Source: Simmondsia chinensis (taxonomy: Eukaryota; Streptophyta; Magnoliopsida; Caryophyllales; Simmondsiaceae). Taken from it: a DNA stretch of 64,000 bases. Numbering within the stretch: the first letter of the stretch is position 1; each line of letters opens with the position of its first letter. The position numbers were made by a program, and so were the translations under genes. This document shows positions 32,395 through 44,238 of the stretch, piece after piece. The stretch lies in contig JAGTTD010000012.1 in assembly GCA_018398585.1 (NCBI GenBank), positions 23,011,036-23,075,035 on the forward strand, read 5' to 3'. The notes beneath the pieces were generated by a model. That model was not told where the DNA came from. It searched no databases and saw only the letters and a list, made by a program, of their open reading frames with translations.

Positions 32395-33135
32395 GTGAGC
32401 AGTATTCTTGTATCAGGCACCCCACTCAAGTTTCGAGACCCCGGGGCTTTTACAGTTCCATGCGTCTTAGGAGAGCGTTACACTAGCAAAGCCTTGCTAG
32501 ATCTAGGAGCGAGTGTAAACCTCATCCCTTACTCAATTTTTTGGGAATTGGGTATAGGAGACCTTAAGCTAACGAATGTTACACTTTAGTTGGCTGATAG
32601 AACAGAGCGAGTACCTCGTGGGGTAGTGGAAGATGTACTTGTCAAGGTTGGCAAGTTTGTCTTCCCTGTTGATTTTCTCGTCTTAGATATAGAACCTACT
32701 CTTAGGCAAAAGCACAACAGTCCCATTTTTCTAGGTCGATCGTTCCTAGCAATGGCCAACGCTGTGATTCACTGTTGGACGGGAGTGTTGGAGGTTTCTT
32801 TTGGAAATCTCAAGGGCAAATTGAAGCTCTCGAACTTTGTTCGACGCCCTGAGACTAAGGACAAGTTGGAATGCTACAGGTTTGATGATATTAACCCTTT
32901 GGTAGAGCAAGGTAAGCCCGATTCTACTAAAAGTAATTATTGTAATAGTGTCCCTGTCTGTGTCGATGGCTGTGATTCATCACGTAGACCCAGTAGGCTA
33001 GAGATTTGTGACCTCGATGCCGGTAATGTTTTCCTCCTTGCAAGTCATGGACCTAGAAATGCGATTGGGTTTGGGGATCGTCCCTACTGGGTCAACCTGA
33101 ATTCTATGGCAGACACTGCCTCGGATTTTGGTTGA
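32395..33135 (+). pseudogene. Athila-type aspartic protease, one in-frame TAG
   Basis: GAFTVPCVLGERYTSKALLD is followed by LGASVNLIPYSIFWELGIGD, the Athila protease core (family: DLGASINLMP). After TLTNVTL-like residues a TAG at 32587-32589 stands where the family has Q before LADR. The frame then continues LADRTERVPRGVVEDVLVKV, GKFVFPVDFLVLD and IFLGRSFLAMANAVIHCWTG, matching VPIILGRPFLAT in the family. The tail after 32850 is not recognised. The frame closes at 33135 with no RT downstream. Confidence 0.88.
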
Positions 33136-34613
33136 CATTGTGCTATAAACTGCGTCCAGCCAAAGATGTTAAACGTAGCGCTCTTGGGAGCTAACCCAAC
33201 CTACTTTTAATTTTGTTAATTTGTTTTTTAACATGAACTCTCCCAATTGCAGGTTCTTTTATTATCCCTACCATGCTAACTTGGTTTCTCTTTTACTAAA
33301 TACTTGTATAATCCCTATTTCTAACACTACTACCAAGTCCGTTTAGTATTTTGTCTTCTATGTCTTCGATTGCAGCTCGCTAATTCTGTCTTCCCGTTTT
33401 GGATTTGCTCGCCACGCATAGCTGAATATGCCATGCCTCAAGTCGTCTCTTTCCTTTCCCTGCTTTTATTTACTTTTGTTGATTTGCATTGAGGACAATG
33501 CAAGGTTTGGGTTTGGAGATAGCGGATGAGAGTCAAATTTGTTTGTCCTTTAGGCTTGATTTGGCATAAATTAGCTACACTTTTGAAGACATAAATGAGT
33601 ATCAGGTTGTTTGTGACCCTTATTGTAGACTAATTTTGAGATGTACTTTGATGATTAGAATGTTTATGAGACGAGATTATTGCAGGATCAGACTTTTGAA
33701 TCCGTATTTTTGTCTTTTAACTAGTTAGTGAGATTATTACTTTTCACCTTTAATCTTGAGACATATCTTACTGTTGGGTCAAAATAACGGTAATAACTTT
33801 AGGAATATGAATCCACTATTCTACTTCTAACAATGTTGAAATTAATTGTACATTTCTTTATCTTATGTAACCCCTTCAGAAAAAGTGATTGGTTGGTTCT
33901 TGTAGTCCCTGTGTCTCGAGCAAGGAAGCCTGTAGGGGTATCTTGAAACCTGGTACCTTGAGCCAACTGGGTCAGGAGCTGCTAGTCGAAACCTCGCTAC
34001 AGGGGCCACATGGAAAGTTTAAGAAGAATCAACTTTGTAGTTACTAAAATAAGCACTAATACCTAAAAAAGGGGCGTGTGCTAACAGATTAGGTTGTGGA
34101 TCCTAAAGACTGGAGCCATTAGATTCGTAGGGGTCTCTTAAAACCTGGTAACTTGAGCCTATTGGATCAGGAGCTGCCATGGGTTTGAGGGAGATACGTC
34201 TAACCGAATGAAAAAAAAATTACAAAAAAGGGAAAGAGGGGAAAACAAGAGAGAAAAGAGAAGCCTTTTAATTTCACTATTGAATAGCAGTGAAGGGATA
34301 TGATAACTTGTTTCTTTACTTATTACCTTTATGTCTTCTTAAAGTCGGAGGGTTTTTCAAGTAAGACGAAGGGGAGAGAAGTTCTAAGAGCACTCACTAG
34401 TAAAAAGACCTTAATGACAAAGACTTCTTTTAGAACTAGTGCTATAATAATGTTACATAAGGATTCGCTACTCTCAAGTACACTCTCGAATATGATAGAA
34501 CAATAATTTTTACATGTGACCTTTGCAGTTAAATGCCTGACTAAACTTCCCATCTTGAGCTAGTTTAAGCCGAATCTTGCTTGAGGACAAGCAAGGAGTG
34601 GGTTTGGGGATGC
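33136..34613 (+). other. Non-coding 3' internal region of the Athila-like element
   Basis: No RT, integrase or envelope-like frame is seen. Two purine-rich motifs after GAGGACAA occur, near 33492 (CAATGCAAGGTTTGGGTTTG) and at 34581-34613 (CAAGCAAGGAGTGGGTTTGG), the second directly before the 3' LTR. A direct repeat of about 60 bp (GAAACCTGG, CTTGAG and TCAGGAGCTGC) lies at about 33931 and 34124. Confidence 0.6.
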
Positions 34614-35950
34614 TGATGTGCCTTATATTTACATATTTTATTCTTCATTCCCACAATATAATTGGCATTTACATGTTTGTTTAGTTGTAATATAGGTACA
34701 TTTTGGCTTAGAGTGCAATGGAGCAAACAAACCTTGAAAAGTAGCAGAATCAAGCGTAATCAAGGCATAATTGAACACTACTTTGAGAAATCCGACTACA
34801 TGAGGAAAAGAATAATCATTCGGGTTGTAATTTGGTAACCCAAATAAGCCTCGTGGATAGTTAATATATATTTTACAATATTATATATTATATTATATTA
34901 TATTATATATGTATATATATATATATGGACGGGAAAAAGAGAGCGGCACAACAAGCCGCCGCCACTACGCGATTTAAATATCAAATACCTTATTATTTGA
35001 GGGGATCTTTTTCCACGCCTCCTCTCCTCCTCTCCTTCCCGAAGTCGCTACGAGATCCAACAGATTTTCAAACGCCGAAGCGCAGGTGGTCGAAATACTG
35101 GGGAATCACAGCAAGCATCAACGTCAACATCAATTGAGGGAGTTTATTTTTCTATTTATTTTTACGCATTGTGTCTTCCTTTCTTTGAGTTTTATGATGT
35201 GTAAAACTCCTATGGAAGTGTAAACATTCTTAGTTTAGGGATAAAGGGCGGGTAGCTTCCCGTATCCCAGATTTATATTATACTTTTGATGATTGGTTTA
35301 GTTATGTTCTATTCGCATCCCTGTGAGGCATTCTTCATGATTGCTGGATATTTTTGTATATATGCTTGTAGCCATGACTAGATCTCCAGCTTTGCAGTGA
35401 TTAGTCTTGTGCTTGTAGCCTAGACAATAACATAATAGGATTTGACCAGTGGTCAGGGTTGAGGTTATACCTAACCTTGAACACAATCTTTTATGTAAAT
35501 TAGTATTGAATTAGGAGTAACAAAGAAATTAAGTAGTGCTAATGAGATAACCTATACTACACTTAGGATGCTAATATAGATTATGTCTTTAGACTAGTTC
35601 ATTACCCTGAACCCTAATTTATATATTGACCCATGCTTAGAGCTTGTAGCCTAAGTCCTTCAAATCATCATCCTAAGTAAATTATAACGACGGGGTATGT
35701 GTTAAGCTATCTTAAATGCACTCCCTAAACTAACTTCAGTTGAATTGACACCTTTAATTTATATTTAGTTTTACTATTTTAGTTAACAAATTATTCAAAC
35801 CACAAAAAACCCGAATTCAAACCGCTCGTTAATCACTAAGTCTAACTTAACACGATTCCTTGTGGATATGACCCGTATACCCAACAATGGTACGACGATC
35901 TCGTACGCTTGCGAGTAGACGATTTTAAAACACACATTTAAAACACATCA
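34614..35950 (+). mobile_element. 3' LTR of the Athila-like element
   Basis: Starts TGATGTGCCTTATATTTACA and ends TTTAAAACACATCA. It has a TA/TATTA repeat at 34863-34926 where the 5' LTR has TG. Contains AAGGGCGGGTAGCTTCCCGT near 35246, absent from the 5' LTR. Confidence 0.85.
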
Positions 35951-35955
35951 GGCAC

Positions 35956-36753
35956 TATAAATCGTCACATAAAATGTGGACAAGTTTGCGTAATTTTAGG
36001 TGAAAAATCTTGTTTATCAAAGATCCAAAAGTTGACGAGGCATTTTTTAATCCAAATAGCATAACAACAAATTCATAATATCCCAAGTGTGTACTAAAAT
36101 GGGTTTTTTGTGTCGTCGAGGTGCTTTCAAATTTAGTGAAAGCCAGAATGGAGATAAATTTTTGAAAAAATCAAGGCCCTGTGTAATTTATTAAAAGAGT
36201 TCCTCAATCAAAGTAATTAGGTTTTGTCCTCCATGGTATTTTGGTTAAAAGCAATTTAGTCAACACACAGATGCTAAGACCCGTCTTTTTCTTAACTAAG
36301 ACAACCGGAGATGCATATGGACTATTACTCTTGCAAACCGTATGACAATCAAGTAGCTCTTGGACCATAGTTTTGATAACATGTTTTTAGGCCAATAAGT
36401 GTTGATATGGCCATTCCCTGTGTATGCGGGAGCTCTTGGAGGCATTGGGTTCGTTGTTGTTGTATGGCCATTCATTAAGCGACACAACACCATCCTTCAC
36501 AAGTGGATCCGATCATCCAAGTTCCAGACAAGATGAAGGCAATTTGGTTGAAGTGGCAACCAGAACCTTAAATTCTTGAAGTAACTCGGTTAGACCCAAT
36601 GGTGGTTGTGGTGCTTCTTGATGAACACTCAGTGTAAAGAATGTGGGTAATGACATTTAGGCCATGATGATACATAATATGGCGCCAAATGAAGGATAGC
36701 TATTTCGAGCGATCAATCACGAGTGGACTTCATGTGTACATCGTGGAGTCTTG
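35956..36753 (-). pseudogene. Gypsy RT N-terminal segment of copy 2
   Basis: On the minus strand near 36340-36250 the sequence reads SPYASPVVLVKKKTG, the start of the Gypsy RT domain (SPxASPVVLVKKKDGSWRFC), and then SICV. A 46-bp SINE fragment sits at 36417-36462. About 36480-36753 matches 11080-11310 of copy 1. It is heavily decayed. Confidence 0.65.
36417..36462 (+). mobile_element. Very short 5'-truncated SINE, target duplication TATGGCCATTC
   Basis: Only CCTGTGTATGCGGGAGCTC, TTGGAGGCATTGGG and the tail TCGTTGTTGTTG remain, the last 46 bp of the SINE family. An 11-bp direct repeat lies at 36406-36416 and 36463-36473. Confidence 0.82.
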
Positions 36754-36761
36754 CCCGCAAG

Positions 36762-37708
36762 TAGGGGTGTGCAAAATACGGTTTAAACCGTAATCCAACC
36801 GGACCAAACCGTAATTTATGGTTTGGTTTGGTTAATTTGGTTTATAGTTTGAAAAATTATGGTTTGATTTAAGAAACTTTGGTTATTAGGATTTACGGTT
36901 TAGGTTTGGTTTAAAACCAAACTTAAACCATAAAACCATAAAAATCATAAACTAAAGAATCCAATGATTATTTATGTCATCAAAATCGTAACAAGTTATA
37001 TTAGTGGTAAAATTTACTTGATAACTCGATAAAAATAATTAGGATTATTTACACTAAAGGCCTTTGTACTTTTCTGATCTTGTCAACTTAAGCCTTATAC
37101 TTTTAATTATTTCAATTTAGTCCCTTTATAATTTAGATTAGGTCAATTTAGTCATTTGGTCAAATCTAACTTAAGGTAATAATGTAATTTTTAACGACAG
37201 AATCATATTAGATGCAAGTAATATTTACTCGTTGATTTAATTTAGCCCAATCTATGACTAAACTATTAAATATTTCATTAACAACTTAACAAAAATTTAA
37301 CAGACCCAATGTTACTGCTGAATTTTCCAAAAAACGTTACTACTGAATTTAACAAACTAATTTTATGTGTTGTTTGTAGTTTTTGTTTATGTAGTATGTA
37401 GTATAAACATATATTATACTATGAATTAGAAAAAGAAGTAAAGTTTTCCTATTTTTGTATGTTTTTGTAGTTAATGATGATTTTAATATTGATCAAATTA
37501 TGTTTATATTAATGTTAATAACAATTTTTATATTATAATTGTTAAAACCATAAACCGGACCGGACCGGACTAGAATTACGGTTTGGTCCGGTTTGGTTTG
37601 TGAGATAAAAAGGTTTGGTTTTGGCTTAGAAAAATTTCAAACCGTATTTTTACGGTTTGGTCCAGTTTGGTAACCATAAACCTCCAAACCGGACCTTGTG
37701 CACCCCTA
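36762..37708. mobile_element. Non-autonomous hAT-type element, 947 bp
   Basis: The ends are inverted: TAGGGGTGTGCA at the left and TGCACCCCTA at the right. A perfect 8-bp direct repeat CCCGCAAG lies at 36754-36761 and 37709-37716, as made by hAT transposases. The subterminal 100 bp at each side carry many copies of ACGGTTT/AAACCGT and CCGGACC motifs in both orientations. The middle is AT-rich without coding sequence. It interrupts Gypsy copy 2. Confidence 0.92.
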
Positions 37709-37716
37709 CCCGCAAG

Positions 37717-39990
37717 GGTTTGGGAGTGCTCATGTTTGGTGATAATGAATAATGTGGCGACGAAAGAAGGATCACTAAGTGTTCAAGCGATCAATTGTGG
37801 GTGGACTTCGCATGTGCGTCGCAAAGTGATGCCTGAAAGGTTTGGGCGCGACCCTTATAAGTGAATGATGCAGCCCCCAACGACACCCTAAGACCATGCC
37901 ACGGCCACCAGGATTATAAAGACCATGTTTGCAACATAAGTTTTGATGTTAACGTGCCACAAAAGTTTGCGATAACTTAATGTCAACCACATTCTCCCCC
38001 ATCTACAATGGCCATAAAGAGGGGTCTCGTTTCAATAATGAGACAACCCAATTTCCAAGCAATGCCGATGTCAAGAAAGTTATGTGTAGCTCCACAATCA
38101 ATAAGGATTTGAAGGGCGTGCTTCCCGTGATATCCGATAACATGTAGAGTTTGGTGCGATATTTCTTTAATAAAGATTTGGATAGAAATGTATGCTGTGT
38201 TCACATGGCCGATTCGAGGGCTTGTTGCGAGTTGTCAAGGGTTTCACAGTCCTTTGTTGAGTATGATGACGCATGAACGGTTTCAAAGAAGCAGTTTCAA
38301 CATCTCATTTCTCTTCCAAGACTAGGCTCGAGTGCACTCTTGTTTCTTTCGGATTTAAGGATCTTCATTGTTGTTTTTAAACTTTGGTTTTCCTTTGTTT
38401 AGAGGCTTGTACTCAGGAGTTTCCATTGATGTTCCTTTGTATTTCCTCTTTGTTGCTTTTGCGTGTTGTGCTTTCTTTTTTACTGCATTTGTAGGCTTCG
38501 GCCAACTTGGGGTATGCCCCTCGTACTCATGTATGAACGTACATCGGTGCGGTTTTTTTGATATACACATACTGACTTATCAAAAAAAAAAAAGTGTTCA
38601 GAGTAACATCACGGACGAGTTAGCTTTGGGATGATCCCCTCCAGCCTGCCCGGTGGAAAACGAAATAGAGTTTAGGAACAGGGTCGTCGTTGACTTCGTT
38701 AACAACTTCCATACGGGAACATTGACCTCGTTTCTCATAGCTAGTACACTAATGACAAAAAACATGTTCATTATTCGTCCACTTTTCATCTAATTCTACA
38801 TTAAACTATGTTGGATGCAGTTGGCGCTAGGTCTATTTGGTTGGGAGGGACATGCCCAAGGAGTGGGAGCAAATTCTGAATGGCAGAACAAACTACTCCT
38901 TGAGGTGCCTACATTTTGCGTTGATCCAGGTCATTAATTATTTAATACGGCTTCCTATAACTTAGCCATATACATTGCTTCTTAAGGCTCGAAGGTTTAT
39001 AGGATCATACGGACATAGCAATGTCCTCCCGTAATCTGGTGAGGAAACAGGTGATCGCCTGGTCCTCATGTAAAGGAACTTGGGAATATAAGGTGTCAAA
39101 AATTGCAAGGTACTCCTCAATCGTCCTAGTTTGAGGGATTTTAAGCAGATCAGATTTGTGATCCTTGTAGAACTTGCCAAAATGGTCGTGGACCCTTATT
39201 TTATGTTGTTCAAACGAAATACATAGGGTTCATATTTCCGCATAATAGGGTTCATATTTCTGCATAAAGCGTCGAAGCAATATCAATCTTTTCATGATTT
39301 GGGGCTTGATTGATTCAAAAAATTGTTCGCATTTACATATCCAAGTTTTAATATCATCATTCAAGAATTTTGGAAACTCGAGTTTAGTTAGGCGCGTCGC
39401 TATATTATAACCAATGTGGATTTAAGTTAAGCTAGGCTTCACAAGTGCTTCATTCTTCCCATAGGGTGGAATGCCAATAAGTCATGGCACATGGTTTAGG
39501 CCATTACCCAAAGATAGGGGAGATGGAATCAAGTCGTTAACAAAGATGGTGGTGGGAATATCCGGTCTATTCCCCCTATTAGAGTCATTGTCATCCCATA
39601 CCTAGAGCCAGGAACATTAATCAGTGGGACTGCCAATGCATTATATGATCTGAAGGCTATTACCCTGGTCCACGATGTTAGATGCGAAAGCATTACCTAT
39701 GGCGACAAATCTAAGGTCTAAGTCGTGGCTCATGTCATCAAGGCATCACTATTCTAGTTGCCCATCCAAGGCTCCACTTGAGCTAGTACTGTCATCTTTT
39801 CTCTGGAAAATTAAATCTATAAGGTGCTCCAACAACAAGGGATAAGGAAAACAATGTCTCCTGCGTAGCAATCCCATTGACCATATTCTACAGCTCATCG
39901 ATATCCTGCTGCGATTAAAGCTCAAAATGACGAGTCCTTTAAGTTTCTTGCACGAGAACCTCTATGAGCGTTCCTTCCTTTATTGGGACC
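37717..39990 (-). pseudogene. Gypsy gag and protease of copy 2
   Basis: On the minus strand from about 39400 the gag reads LEFPKFLNDDIKTWICKCEQ, then FFESIKPQIMKRL, a 28-bp tandem duplication, HDHFGKFYKDHKSDLLKIPQ, IEEYLAIFDTLYSQVPLHED and QAITCFLTRLREDIAMSV(stop), a typical Gypsy gag core. 38570-38355 is Lys-rich (KKKAQHAKATKRKYKG). The protease is at 38204-37983 (ALQILIDCGATHNFLDIGIA). Stops and frameshifts prevent a full protein. The N-terminal end abuts the Tat-like element at 40014. Confidence 0.78.
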
Positions 39991-40018
39991 AGTACTTCTA
40001 GTATGCTATGACGAGGAG

Positions 40019-40364
40019 TGATAAGTACCAAAGTGGTTCACAGAGATGGCGGTAGGTCTACTGCAAGAGTCAGACCGCTTGCTTTATTCCGCCCATATCC
40101 TACCGCCCACATTCACCCGTACCGCCCACAACCCCCCCCCCCCCCCCCCCCCCCCCCCTCCTGCGGGGATACTTGGCCCCCAAGCACTCCAAAACTCCTC
40201 CCACCCCCTATAAATACCAAAAAAACCATGAGATCAAGGCAAGGAACTTAAGTCGGTTCCCCCTCCTTGAACCTAACCAGAAAACCCCTTAACAATATCA
40301 TACTGCAGAAGGAACTTGAGTCCAGTTCCCTCTCCTAGAACCCAACAAAAAAAACCCCGAAATA
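40019..40364 (+). mobile_element. 5' LTR of the Tat-like element
   Basis: TGATAAGTACC at the start, repeated ACCGCCCACA motifs, a run of 27 C (40132-40158), TATA-like CCTATAAATACC at about 40208, and CTTGAGTCCAGTTCCC near the end. Confidence 0.85.
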
Positions 40365-40365
40365 A

Positions 40366-40382
40366 TTGGCGCCGTCTGTGGA
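40366..40382 (+). other. Primer binding site of the Tat-like element
   Basis: TTGGCGCCGTCTGTGGA begins two bases after the LTR end. The sequence is a common primer site form of Tat-lineage elements. Confidence 0.75.
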
Positions 40383-40406
40383 AAGGGCGAAAAGTTTTTT
40401 TCTCCA

Positions 40407-41860
40407 ATGACCAACACCAGTCAATCCACCACCCCAAATGGGGAACATAATAACCCAAAATATGTAGCCCAAGGACAATCCAACCAGCTCCAGCAGCAAA
40501 TACGCCAACTCTTTATGCAGGCACCCCATGACGACACGGAACGCATACCGGACCCAAGTCGATTCACGGCCACAAGGGAAGCGTCGCAGCACACCTAAAC
40601 CCATAATCCCAACATGACTACCGCCTCCACGGCAAGCACATATCAGAATCAGGCAAAAAGGAGTGACAAAAAGACTCTTAAAGCGACCACAGCATATTCA
40701 GTGCTAGGAACTCATTCACTGTTTACACCCCGGATCATTCCCGCCCCGTCAGGAAAGGTAAAAATCCCAAACATTTAACCCTTTGACAGGAGTCAAGACC
40801 CAGAAGATCGTCTAGCCAGGTTTATGGCCCAAACGTATCTACAGGATGTGGTGGAAGACGTATGGTGCAAGTGTTTCCCGGCCACCCTGAAAGGAGTGGC
40901 CCAGAGCTGGTTTGCGTCTCTGTACAATTCATCAATGGATAGCTTCTCCGATCTCTAAGAACGGTTTGTCCGTCACTTCGTCAGCAATAAACGGAGGAAG
41001 AGGACGGAAGCTCACCTCTTTAAGCTGCAGCAGCACGAACTGGAGCCACTGAGGAGTTATGTGTGGCGGTTCGCACGTGCACTGATTGATGTTGCAACCC
41101 TATCTGACAAGACAACCGTTACTACCTTTGTTATGGGGTTACAAAATTCCAGTTTTAAATTTGCACTTGCAAAGGTGCCGCCATCAACTATTGATGACCA
41201 ATGGAAAAAAGCTAACAAGTATATCTTAGCTGAGGGCATTATGCAGGGAACCCCAAGCCCAGAACAGGCATGAACAAGGATGTCTCTAGAACCAAAAGAT
41301 AGCATCAAGTCACCACAAGATAACAACCGCCCAACGAGGAGGCCTGCGCCCGTTTTTAGTACACAAAGCCTGCAACAAGTTTCTCGACCACTACTGGAGG
41401 TAAAGACAGTCGAACCATGCAAAGATTTTGATACCGCACCACCCTGAGATAACCACTCAAAGCGATGTGACTACCATCAAACGTCAACCCATAACACGGC
41501 GTAATGCCGTACCCTGGAGTACCGCCCAAAAGAGGCCAAGTGAACTCGGCAATGGGAGGAATATGCGAGCTTGAAGAAAATAAAGACAGGAAAGTCTCAT
41601 AAACCAGATGACAGCGGTAACAACCCTGAAGGCTCAGCGCCCAAGATAATAGCCACCGTCATGGGAGAACCGCACCCCTCTCCAAATGAGAGGAGAGTAG
41701 AGGGGAAAGGGGGAGAACCATACGCTATGCATGAGAAACCCAGATGCATAGGGTTCACCGAGGAGGATGCTCAAGGAAGGGATATGCGCCAGGAGGACCC
41801 TCATGTCATCACCGCTAACATCTGCCTACGTACCGTGAACAAAATCTTGGTTGACTAAGG
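40407..41860 (+). pseudogene. gag of the Tat-like element and start of protease
   Basis: The N-terminal part (from MTNTSQSTTPNG at 40407) is Gln/Pro-rich. The gag core near 40840-41270 reads WCKCFPATLKGVAQSWFASL, then a stop, ERFVRHFVSNKRRKRTEAHL, FKLQQHELEPLRSYVWRFA and FVMGLQNSSFKFALAKVPPS, matching the plant retrotransposon gag pattern (LKGxAxxWFxxLxxxSIxSF). A basic linker follows. Near 41812-41860 ITANICLRTVNKILVD begins the protease with a TAA where the catalytic DxGSSADIL follows. Several frames are involved. Confidence 0.8.
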
Positions 41861-42390
41861 CAGTTCTGCAGATATACTCTTTTTTGCAATGTTACACCAG
41901 GATGAGAATAACGATAGTTGGTCTTAACCCCGTGCCACATCTTGTTGTGGGATTTGTAGGGACTCCCATCACCTAGTAAGGAAAGATAATGCTAACCACG
42001 ATTTTCCGAAATGCTAAAGAGTATCGAATGTTAAAATTGGGTTTTTGGTGATAAACGCACCTTTCGCTTATAACGTGATTCTGGGAAGACCTTCCTTTAA
42101 CCGCCTTAAAGCAGTAGTTTCAACCTATTATCTGGCCATGAAGTTTGAGGCCAACACGGAAGACATAATGACGGTACGAGGAAGCCAAGGTTTGACCTCT
42201 GAATATTACCATACTTTCCCTAATTCGGCAATCATGGCCGCTGAGTCAGCTGAATCAGGAATCTCTCCAAATCCGCATACGGCTCCACCCCTGCTACAAA
42301 GATATGAATTGGAGCCGGGGTGTTATACCCATCTGGGCACTTCACTTCCTCTGCACTTGAGGGAGGAAATCGGAGAGCTTCTAAGATAGT
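41861..42390 (+). pseudogene. Aspartic protease part of the Tat-like polyprotein
   Basis: After the TAA at 41856-41858, GSSADILFFAMLHQDE is the Gypsy/Tat protease core. Then, in the frame from 42045, VINAPFAYNVILGRPSFNRL and KAVVSTYYLAMKF match the Tat motif YNVILGRPxLNxLxAVVSTYHLxMKF. The following part (ELEPGCYTHLGTSLPLHLRE) is the usual linker before RT. Confidence 0.85.
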
Positions 42391-43100
42391 ACCGCGATGT
42401 TTTTGGGTTCGCTACCGAGGAAATGCAGGGAATATCGCCGGAGGTAATCGCCCATTAGCTTAACGTACGCCCAAACAAGGCACCCATTAAGCAACGAAAA
42501 TGCAATTTCTGCACGAAATGCAATAAGGCTATTAAAGCAGAGGCACAGAAGTTAACCCGGGCTGGATTCATACGGGTGGTATTATACCCTGAGTGGCTCG
42601 CTAACGTAGTGCTGGTCAAAAAGTCGAACGAAAGCTGGAGAATATGCGTAGATTTTATGGTTCTTAACGATGCCAGTCCGAAGGATTCATATCCATTACC
42701 CAAGATCGATAGACTGGTGGATTCTATGGCAGGATGCGAGCTATTTAGCTTTATGGATGCTTTTTTAGGATACCATCAAATTCAAATGCATTCGCACGAC
42801 GAAGAAAAAATGGCTTTCATAACCGCGGCAGGCACCTACTAATACAAGGTGATGCCATTCGGACTTAAGAACGCTAGAGCTACTTATCAACATCTGATTA
42901 ATAAAGTCTTTGCTCCTCAAATTGGACGCAACATGGAAGTATATGTTGATGATATGATAGTCAAGTCAAGGAAGAAACGGGAGCATGTCTCCAATCTAAA
43001 AGAAGCCCTAGAGGCACTCCGGCACTATTGCATGAAATTAAACCAAGGGGTAGTGCTCGTTCGCCATGCCAGACGGCAAGTTTTTGGGATTTATAGTTAG
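42391..43100 (+). pseudogene. Reverse transcriptase of the Tat-like element, with YVDD
   Basis: From about 42560 the palm and fingers read AGFIRVVLYPEWLANVVLVK, WRICVDFMVLNDASPKDSYP, LPKIDRLVDSMAGCELFSFM and DAFLGYHQIQMH. A TAA at 42841-42843 interrupts before KVMPFGLKNARATYQHLINK. The catalytic box is MEVYVDDMIVKS at about 42934-42969. C-terminal residues then shift frame near 43060 (SKCHAR... FLGFIVSSQGIEANP-like). The catalytic aspartates are present, but the stops rule out a working enzyme. Confidence 0.92.
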
Positions 43101-43730
43101 TTCACAAGGAATTGAGGCAAACCCCAAAAAAGTTTGTGCTATCCTAGAAATGAGATCCCCGCGTTCCTCTAAGGATGTCCAGAAATTGGCCAGCTGTATG
43201 GCCTCCCTCAATTGATTTATCAGTCGTTCTGCTAAAAAGCTCTACCGTTCCTCAAGACGTTGCGAAAGAAGAAATAATTTCTCTGGAATGAAGAATGTGC
43301 ACGCACCTTTGACCAATTGAAGCAGCACTTGGCACATCTCCCCACCATTACCTCTCCTACACCAAACGAGGATCTAAGTGTTTATTTGGCGGTGTCCGAG
43401 AATACTAAAAGTGCTGTATTGATAACTGATCATCAGGGACAACAACTATAGGTATACTTCGTAAGTCAGACTCTTAAAGACCATGAAAGGAGGTATCCTG
43501 CAATCAAGAAAACAGCCCTAGCCCTACTTTCTGTCCCACACCATAATCGTACTCATCAACCTTCCGTTTAAAAAGCTGCTTTCCAAGTTAGATTGTTCAG
43601 GAAGGATGTTGGGATGGGCGGTCGAACTCTCAAAGTATGACATATGCTACCAACCTCGACAAGCTATTAAGGCCCAGGCCTTAGCAGACTTCCTGGTGGA
43701 ATGTGACTCTAATGCTAAATGACTGGAATC
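43101..43730 (+). pseudogene. First (Gypsy-type) RNase H segment, decayed
   Basis: Recognisable parts are KKVCAILEMRSPRSSKDVQK, LASCMASLN and CARTFDQLKQHLAHLPTITS, followed by PNEDLSVYLAVSENTKSAVL and YFVSQTLKDHERRYPAIKKT. These match the RT thumb (KxxAIxxMxxPxxxKxVQxLxGxxAALxRF) and the first RNase H (LxLYLAVSxxAVSxVLVRE, YYVSxxLxxAExRYPxxEKLAL). Frameshifts appear near 43540-43600. Confidence 0.75.
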
Positions 43731-43734
43731 GCCC

Positions 43735-44091
43735 GTACTTCATGAGGAAAAACCCGCCTGGAAGATATTCGTAGACGGGTCTGCAAACCAGGAGGGCCGT
43801 GGTGTAGGGATAGTGCTGATAAATCCAGAAGGAAGGTGTGCAGAATATGCGATAAGGCTAAATTTTAAAGCCACCAACAATGAAACTAAGTACGAAGTGT
43901 TGTTGTTTGGGATTGATTACGCTAAGGCTGCAGGAGCTACGTGTATAGAAGTTCTAAGTGACTCAGAGTTAATTGTAAATCAGATAACCAAAAAATATGG
44001 GGCTAAAGAACCCCACCTGTCCCAATACCTTGAACTAGTCAAGCCGAGGATTTCTGATTCAGAAAGGTTTAACATGCAGGGGATCTCATGA
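43735..44091 (+). pseudogene. Second (archaeal-like) RNase H of the Tat-like element
   Basis: WKIFVDGSANQEGRGVGIVL is followed by INPEGRCAEYAIRLNFKATN and NETKYEVLLFGIDYAKAAGA, then IEVLSDSELIVNQITKKYGA. The residues D (FVDGS), E (NETKYE) and D (SDSEL) stand where the catalytic triad of this RNase H type lies. A second RNase H after the first is a mark of Tat-lineage elements. The frame closes at 44091 with a TGA. Confidence 0.88.
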
Positions 44092-44238
44092 GAAGATATG
44101 AACGGAGCCGTCTGGCTAGTACTAGGTACACTCCAGAAGCACGAAAAGGGCATGTGCAAGTGTAAGAGGCAAATATTAAATATGCAAACAAATGCACACC
44201 CGTGAATGTAATGCAAGTACGAAAGTGGGGCTGATTGG

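Larger units (their letters stand above)
29015..35950 (+). mobile_element. Athila-like LTR element with gag and protease only, target duplication GGCAC
   Basis: LTRs of 1405 bp (29015-30419) and 1337 bp (34614-35950) start TGATGTGCC and end ACAC(C/T)A. GGCAC lies at 29010-29014 and 35951-35955. The primer site is of the tRNA-Asp-like type used by Athila elements. The internal region of about 4.2 kb codes for gag and protease and then about 1.5 kb without coding motifs. RT, RNase H and integrase are absent, so it would need proteins from another element. Confidence 0.85.
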
